Positions 5,037 through 5,753 of a stretch of DNA of 5,753 nt are shown in pieces (position 1 is the first letter of the stretch; each line of letters opens with the position of its first letter). The position numbers and the translations under genes were made by a program. The notes under the pieces were generated by a model. It was not told where the DNA came from. It saw only the letters and a list, made by a program, of their open reading frames with translations, and made no database searches. This DNA comes from Pseudomonadota bacterium (GTDB lineage: Bacteria; Pseudomonadota; Alphaproteobacteria; Acetobacterales; Acetobacteraceae): NCBI GenBank assembly GCA_021826565.1, contig JAKAZJ010000152.1, positions 1 to 5,753 of the forward strand, in the 5' to 3' direction.

Positions 5037-5753
5037 CTAATACAGCCCGCCAAGCGAACTGTCCACGCCCGGCGAGCCGGTCGCGGCCGGCGCGCCGGGG
5101 GTCGAAGACCCGGCCGCGACTGCGGTGCCGCTTCCTCCCGCGCCGGGTGGCACGGTGTTGGCGCCCGGTACCTGCCTCGACTTGAAGGCGTCGGTGCGCA
5201 CCCCTTCGCCACTATCCCATTGCGCCAGGGTCAGGCCCGGCGGAACCGCGAAATGCAGTGCCGGCCGACCCTTCAGGGCAGCGGCCATGAACTGGTGCCA
5301 GATCGGCGCCGCCACCGCCGCGCCTTGCTGGCCCTGACCAAGGGTGCGCGGTTGGTCGTACCCAACCCAGACCACCGTCACCAACTGCGGGGTGAAACCC
5401 GAGAACCAGGCGTCCTGGAAATTCTCGGTGGTCCCGGTCTTGCCCGCGATCGGACGGTTCAGCCCGGCCCCGGCGGCCACGCCGGTGCCGTGCCGGACCA
5501 CGCCTTCCATCATCTTCACCACCTGATAGGTGCTACGCGCCCCGGCGATGCGGCTGCGGCGGTCGGTCAGCTGCGGCGGCACGGCGGGCGAATCGCACCG
5601 GCAGCCAAGACCGGACGAACGCCACACCACGTGCCCCTCCGGGTCTTGCACGCTGTCGATCAGATGCGGGTGCACGCGCACCCCGCCCTCGGCCAGGCTG
5701 GCATAGGCGCCGGCCTCACGCAGCACGGTGGTATCCACCGCTCCCAGCGCGGC
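5037..5753 (-). CDS. mrcA: Penicillin-binding protein 1A-type bifunctional peptidoglycan synthase, C-terminal part, truncated by window edge
   Basis: The minus strand is open from the right window edge to TAG (5037-5039), giving the last 238 residues. Seen: ALGAVDTTVLREAGAYASLAEGG-type sequence near the left of the fragment, RSTYQVVKMMEGVVRHGTG, and the third transpeptidase motif KTGT (5430-5441) in GKTGTTENFQDAWFSGFTPQ, followed by VWVGYDQPRTLG. These are characteristic of class A PBP1A proteins, which polymerise glycan strands and cross-link stem peptides at the outer face of the inner membrane. The glycosyltransferase domain, SxxK and SxN motifs and membrane anchor lie outside the window. 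The last roughly 45 residues are a Gly/Ala/Pro/Ser-rich tail, probably disordered. A short CRC pair sits in a variable loop. Only 27 bases separate this gene from prfB, in an arrangement I recall from other alphaproteobacteria. The name ponA is also used. Confidence 0.92.
   Translation of the reverse strand, partial: AALGAVDTTVLREAGAYASLAEGGVRVHPHLIDSVQDPEGHVVWRSSGLGCRCDSPAVPPQLTDRRSRIAGARSTYQVVKMMEGVVRHGTGVAAGAGLNRPIAGKTGTTENFQDAWFSGFTPQLVTVVWVGYDQPRTLGQGQQGAAVAAPIWHQFMAAALKGRPALHFAVPPGLTLAQWDSGEGVRTDAFKSRQVPGANTVPPGAGGSGTAVAAGSSTPGAPAATGSPGVDSSLGGLY

Noticed and set aside
1..5753. Search for mobile elements, CRISPR repeats, tRNA genes, riboswitches and toxin-antitoxin or defence genes
   Set aside because: None seen: no repeated arrays, no transposase-like motifs, no cloverleaf-forming segment, and nearly all sequence is taken up by the six genes, leaving gaps of at most 129 bases.

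Overview
The window is high-GC DNA (about two thirds G+C by eye) with dense, short-spaced genes. The penicillin-binding protein 1A / prfB pair and the style of the proteins point to an alphaproteobacterium, most likely Rhodospirillales/Acetobacteraceae. The class is a fairly safe call; the family is a guess from the proteins. I see no insertion sequence, phage gene, tRNA, rRNA, CRISPR array or plasmid function, and nothing looks recently transferred.

Left part (1-3124): a PLP-dependent group II (aromatic-L-amino-acid type) decarboxylase runs off the left edge on the minus strand. A 129-base intergenic region separates it from a divergent plus-strand pair. The first gene of the pair is a cytoplasmic gamma-glutamyltransferase-family Ntn hydrolase. 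It keeps the catalytic Thr and the oxyanion Gly-Gly, but by eye has lost the glutamate-recognition residues of E. coli GGT. Its stop codon overlaps the start (TGATG) of a protein with two PCC/DUF296 domains, the first carrying an HxH...GGH putative metal site. This two-gene unit is the least understood part of the window.

Middle (3125-3867): a 104-base gap with a plausible sigma-70-type promoter and a strong Shine-Dalgarno leads into a 212-residue 2-hydroxychromene-2-carboxylate isomerase / kappa-GST-like protein (thioredoxin fold). It converges on prfB with only 10 bases between the stop codons.

Right part (3878-5753, minus strand): the C-terminal end of a class A penicillin-binding protein (PBP1A type, KTGT motif) is followed after 27 bases by prfB, peptide chain release factor 2. 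prfB is not one open frame. It starts at 5009 and reaches an in-frame TGA after 23 codons, inside a perfect RF2 programmed +1 frameshift site (AGGAGG CAT CTT TGA C). The full protein of 376 residues is made only after the shift. An automatic annotation starting at 4846 would lose 54 residues and miss this autoregulatory circuit.

Functionally the window joins a small-molecule metabolic cluster (decarboxylase, acyl/amide hydrolase, PCC protein, possibly the thiol-dependent isomerase) to a housekeeping unit for cell wall synthesis and translation termination. I found no clear evidence of an entirely new system. The best candidates for unexplained biology are the hydrolase/PCC pair and its divergent decarboxylase neighbour.
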